NCBI GenBank assembly: GCA_041946865.1
Contig: JBHGBF010000255.1
Location: 1 to 8,026 of the forward strand
Direction: 5' to 3'
Origin: RPQK01 sp041946865
GTDB lineage: Bacteria > Acidobacteriota > UBA6911 > RPQK01
Length of the DNA: 8,026 bases
The notes beneath the pieces are model-generated. The model made no database searches, was not told the origin of the DNA, and saw nothing but the letters and a program-made list of their open reading frames with translations. Position numbers and translations under genes: made by a program. Of this stretch, positions 6,405 through 8,026 are shown piece after piece. How positions within the stretch are numbered: position 1 is the first letter of the stretch; each line of letters starts with the position of its first letter.

Positions 6405-7739
6405 TTAGTATCCGGGAATTGGGAATCTCAGGCCGAGAAGGCCGACGTCTTCCCGCACCTCGTCTCTCGTTTGGGGAGGCAGTTCGTATTCGTAATCGCC
6501 CCGAGGTTTGACCGCCCGCAGTACTTTCCCGATCAGCGCCGAGCATACACCCATCTCCGCCGCTCCGAAACACCGGGCAGCGAGCGCGTTGGTGCCGATT
6601 CGAATTCCACTCGTCACGGATACCTTCGACTGGTCCCCCGGGATGAAATTCTTGTTAACGATGATATTGCATTCTTCGAGAGCTTTTTCGGCAATAATGC
6701 CCGAAATCCCGAAGCTGTTCCGCACATTCACCAGCACTATGTGATTGTCTGTGCCTCCCGAGACCACCTCGATACCATCCTTCATCAAGGACTCGGCCAA
6801 AGCCCGGGACAGGGTCACAACTCGATTCATCAGTTCTTTGAACTCGCCGGTGCCGGCTCGGTGCAGCGCGCGTGCTTTGGCCACAATCTTGTTGATGATT
6901 GGAGCGCCTTGGGTAAATGGGAATACCCCGGCCTGAATCAGCGACGACAGCGTTCCTTTGCCGGTCGGAGAAGGCGTGTCCCATTCCTTACCCATCAGGA
7001 TCAATCCCCCGCGCGGTCCGTAGAGCTGTTTGTGAGTGCAGGTGACGGTGAAGTGCGCAATGTCGATGGGGCTCTCGTGCAGTCCCGCAATAACCAGGCC
7101 GGCAATGTGAGTAATGTCGGCCAAGAGAAAGGCACCCACCCGGTCGGCAATGTCGCGAAACCTCTGCCACTCGATAGCTCGCGGATAGGCCGTCGCGCCG
7201 CAGATGATCAGCTTGGGACGGTGTGTCAGGGCAAGCTCCTCCACTTGTTTGAAATCTATGAAGACTCGGGAGTCCAGGCCGTAGCCGACTGCGTTGTAAA
7301 ACTTGCCCGAGATGTTGACCTTGGCGCCGTGAGAAAGATGGCCTCCGGAAGTAAGGCTCATACCTAGCAGGGTGTCACCCGGCTTGAGCACCGCCGACGT
7401 CACGATCTGATTTGCGGTGCTGGCGGTATGAGGCTGGACATTCGCGTATTGTGCGTTGAACACCGACTTGGCCCGGTCAATCGCCAACCGTTCGAATTGG
7501 TCCACGTACTCGCAACCGGCGTGGAATCGTGCCCCTGGGTATCCCTCCGCAGTCACGTTGCTCGTGAAGAGGCCTTCGCAGGCCAGAACCGAGGGGTGAG
7601 TAATGCTGCATGAGGCCACCATGGTCAGAGACCGGCTCTGACGGTCCAGCTCCTTCAGGAGGAGGCGGCCGAGAACAGGATCGCTTGACTCCAGATTGGA
7701 CGCCGCACGGCTGGCGAAGTCCTGCAAAGTGCTGCTCAT
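6405..7739 (-). CDS. glyA: Serine hydroxymethyltransferase family protein, divergent active site
   Basis: This 444-residue fold-type I PLP enzyme is of the SHMT family, which normally interconverts serine plus tetrahydrofolate with glycine plus methylene-tetrahydrofolate. Lys237 in CTHKQLYGPRGG (234-245) is the PLP lysine. Asp208 and His211 (ADITHIAGL), His134 (SGGHLSHG), Glu65 (TAEGYPG) and Arg380 (SGIRIGT) match E. coli GlyA D200, H203, H126, E57 and R363. Several usually fixed positions differ (comparison from memory): the IASEN motif is VASCS (41-45), Tyr55 is Thr63, Tyr64-Tyr65 is Phe72-His73, and SGSQAN is TASTAN (105-110). So this is a distinct subgroup and may use another substrate; 2-methylserine hydroxymethyltransferases and 2-methylserine or threonine aldolases are known SHMT relatives. 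ATG 7739 has GGAG 13 nt upstream, rather far. It is the first gene of the operon, with a structured leader. It could return C1 units released by the MttB-like enzyme to amino acids. The symbol reflects the family, not a proven housekeeping role. Confidence 0.88.
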   Translation of the reverse strand: MSSTLQDFASRAASNLESSDPVLGRLLLKELDRQSRSLTMVASCSITHPSVLACEGLFTSNVTAEGYPGARFHAGCEYVDQFERLAIDRAKSVFNAQYANVQPHTASTANQIVTSAVLKPGDTLLGMSLTSGGHLSHGAKVNISGKFYNAVGYGLDSRVFIDFKQVEELALTHRPKLIICGATAYPRAIEWQRFRDIADRVGAFLLADITHIAGLVIAGLHESPIDIAHFTVTCTHKQLYGPRGGLILMGKEWDTPSPTGKGTLSSLIQAGVFPFTQGAPIINKIVAKARALHRAGTGEFKELMNRVVTLSRALAESLMKDGIEVVSGGTDNHIVLVNVRNSFGISGIIAEKALEECNIIVNKNFIPGDQSKVSVTSGIRIGTNALAARCFGAAEMGVCSALIGKVLRAVKPRGDYEYELPPQTRDEVREDVGLLGLRFPIPGY

Positions 7740-7756
7740 TTTTCTGACTTCTCTCC

Positions 7757-7825
7757 AAAAAAGGGGCCTAAACTTCCTTCCGTCGTGAAAAGCGACTGGA
7801 AGCGGAACTTAAAAGGAACTGGCCC
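7757..7825 (-). promoter_or_regulatory. Structured leader with U6 tract, possible attenuator
   Basis: In the minus-strand transcript a hairpin forms from GGAAG-CGAC against GTCG-CTTCC copies (plus-strand 7777-7802, nine pairs, one bulged base, 7-nt loop). It lies inside a wider 5-bp pairing of GGGCC (7821-7825) with GGCCC (7764-7768). One C and six U (7757-7762) follow the outer stem, directly before the GGAG of the SHMT-like gene. The order stem, U-tract, ribosome site resembles a leader attenuator or a structure that masks translation start. The pairings are real in the sequence; the regulatory role is inferred. No glycine-riboswitch or other known aptamer motif was recognised. Confidence 0.4.
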
Positions 7826-7874
7826 GAAGCCCTGGGTTCGTCATCGTTCAGCCGTCCGGGACGCCGCCCTGAAC

Positions 7875-7902
7875 ATTACTCTCCGGCCGAAACTAGAGTC
7901 AA
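7875..7902 (-). promoter_or_regulatory. Possible sigma70-type promoter of the SHMT-MttB operon
   Basis: On the minus strand TTGACT (7902-7897) is followed after 16 nt by AGTAAT (7880-7875), four of six matches to the -10 consensus. Transcription would start near 7868, giving a leader of about 130 nt before ATG 7739. It is the best candidate in the 287-bp stretch upstream of the operon but is weak at -10. Confidence 0.35.
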
Positions 7903-7908
7903 GCTGGT

Positions 7909-7916
7909 TGTTAACA
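7909..7916. promoter_or_regulatory. Palindrome TGTTAACA next to the -35 box
   Basis: This perfect 8-bp palindrome lies 6 bp upstream of the candidate -35 hexamer of the minus-strand operon. Its place would suit an operator, but its short length makes chance likely. Confidence 0.2.
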
Positions 7917-7981
7917 TCGATAGAAACCCTCGTGGGCGCCCTTTCCGCGACTGTCTTTCCAACCGTTGCTAGCTACCTAAT

Positions 7982-7993
7982 TTTTGTACAAAA
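7982..7993. promoter_or_regulatory. Palindrome TTTTGTACAAAA, candidate operator
   Basis: This perfect 12-bp palindrome sits in an AT-rich island about 80-95 bp upstream of the candidate operon promoter. Perfect dyads of this size often bind dimeric regulators. It could equally belong to a gene beyond the window edge. No regulator gene is visible here. Confidence 0.35.
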
Positions 7994-8026
7994 TACCCCC
8001 AGTTTCGGACAAATATAGCGGCAAGT

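Noticed and set aside
6471..7367. Plus-strand open frame of 298 codons opposite the SHMT-like gene
   Set aside because: It is antisense to conserved SHMT motifs and shows no domain of its own.
7740..7900. Glycine riboswitch upstream of the SHMT-like gene
   Set aside because: GGAGAG strings occur, but the conserved aptamer cores and tandem arrangement are not present.
7785..8018. Plus-strand open frame of 77 codons starting with GTG upstream of the operon
   Set aside because: There is no ribosome site and no recognisable protein motif, and it overlaps the candidate promoter and leader hairpin of the opposite strand.

Overview
The window holds six complete protein genes in two converging transcription units and shows no RNA gene, insertion sequence, phage gene or CRISPR array. 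The sequence is moderately GC-rich by eye, genes are tightly packed, and three of the six genes end in TAG, so TAG is an ordinary stop codon here. The gene families fit a chromosome of a soil or sediment bacterium from a group rich in MttB-like and uroporphyrinogen-decarboxylase-like (URO-D) paralogues. Acidobacteriota (Bryobacterales-like), Planctomycetota or a related uncultured lineage are my best guesses, but the taxon is inference only.

Plus-strand unit (about 83-2691). A good sigma70-type promoter (TTGACT, 16 nt, TATAAT) precedes a short URO-D-superfamily protein of the corrinoid methyltransferase type. This is followed, with an ATGA overlap, by a membrane protein that joins a DoxX-type four-helix domain to an aldo/keto-reductase-like barrel. 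Next comes a 116-bp gap between the converging genes, containing a near-perfect 23/24-nt palindrome that looks like a dispersed repeat.

Minus-strand unit (7739 down to 2808). In transcription order it encodes a divergent serine hydroxymethyltransferase (SHMT)-like enzyme, an MttB-family methyltransferase without pyrrolysine, an ornithine cyclodeaminase/mu-crystallin family enzyme, and a PLP-dependent serine/threonine dehydratase. Spacings are 53 nt, 96 nt and a 14-nt overlap, so this is very probably one operon. A weak promoter, a structured leader with a U6 tract, and two perfect short palindromes lie upstream between 7740 and 8026.

Working model (inference): MttB-family proteins without pyrrolysine demethylate quaternary amines such as glycine betaine, proline betaine or carnitine onto a corrinoid protein. 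The URO-D-like protein could serve as the second, corrinoid-to-carrier methyltransferase. SHMT could join tetrahydrofolate C1 units to amino-acid metabolism, the dehydratase could deaminate the resulting hydroxy-amino acid, and the cyclodeaminase could act on the demethylated amino acid or an imine product. The last two genes resemble the EutC/EutB pair linked to hydroxyectoine use, but no other ectoine gene is present. No corrinoid-binding protein, corrinoid activator or transporter lies in the window, so the pathway is incomplete as seen. The SHMT-MttB-cyclodeaminase-dehydratase combination is the best candidate here for an undescribed catabolic module.
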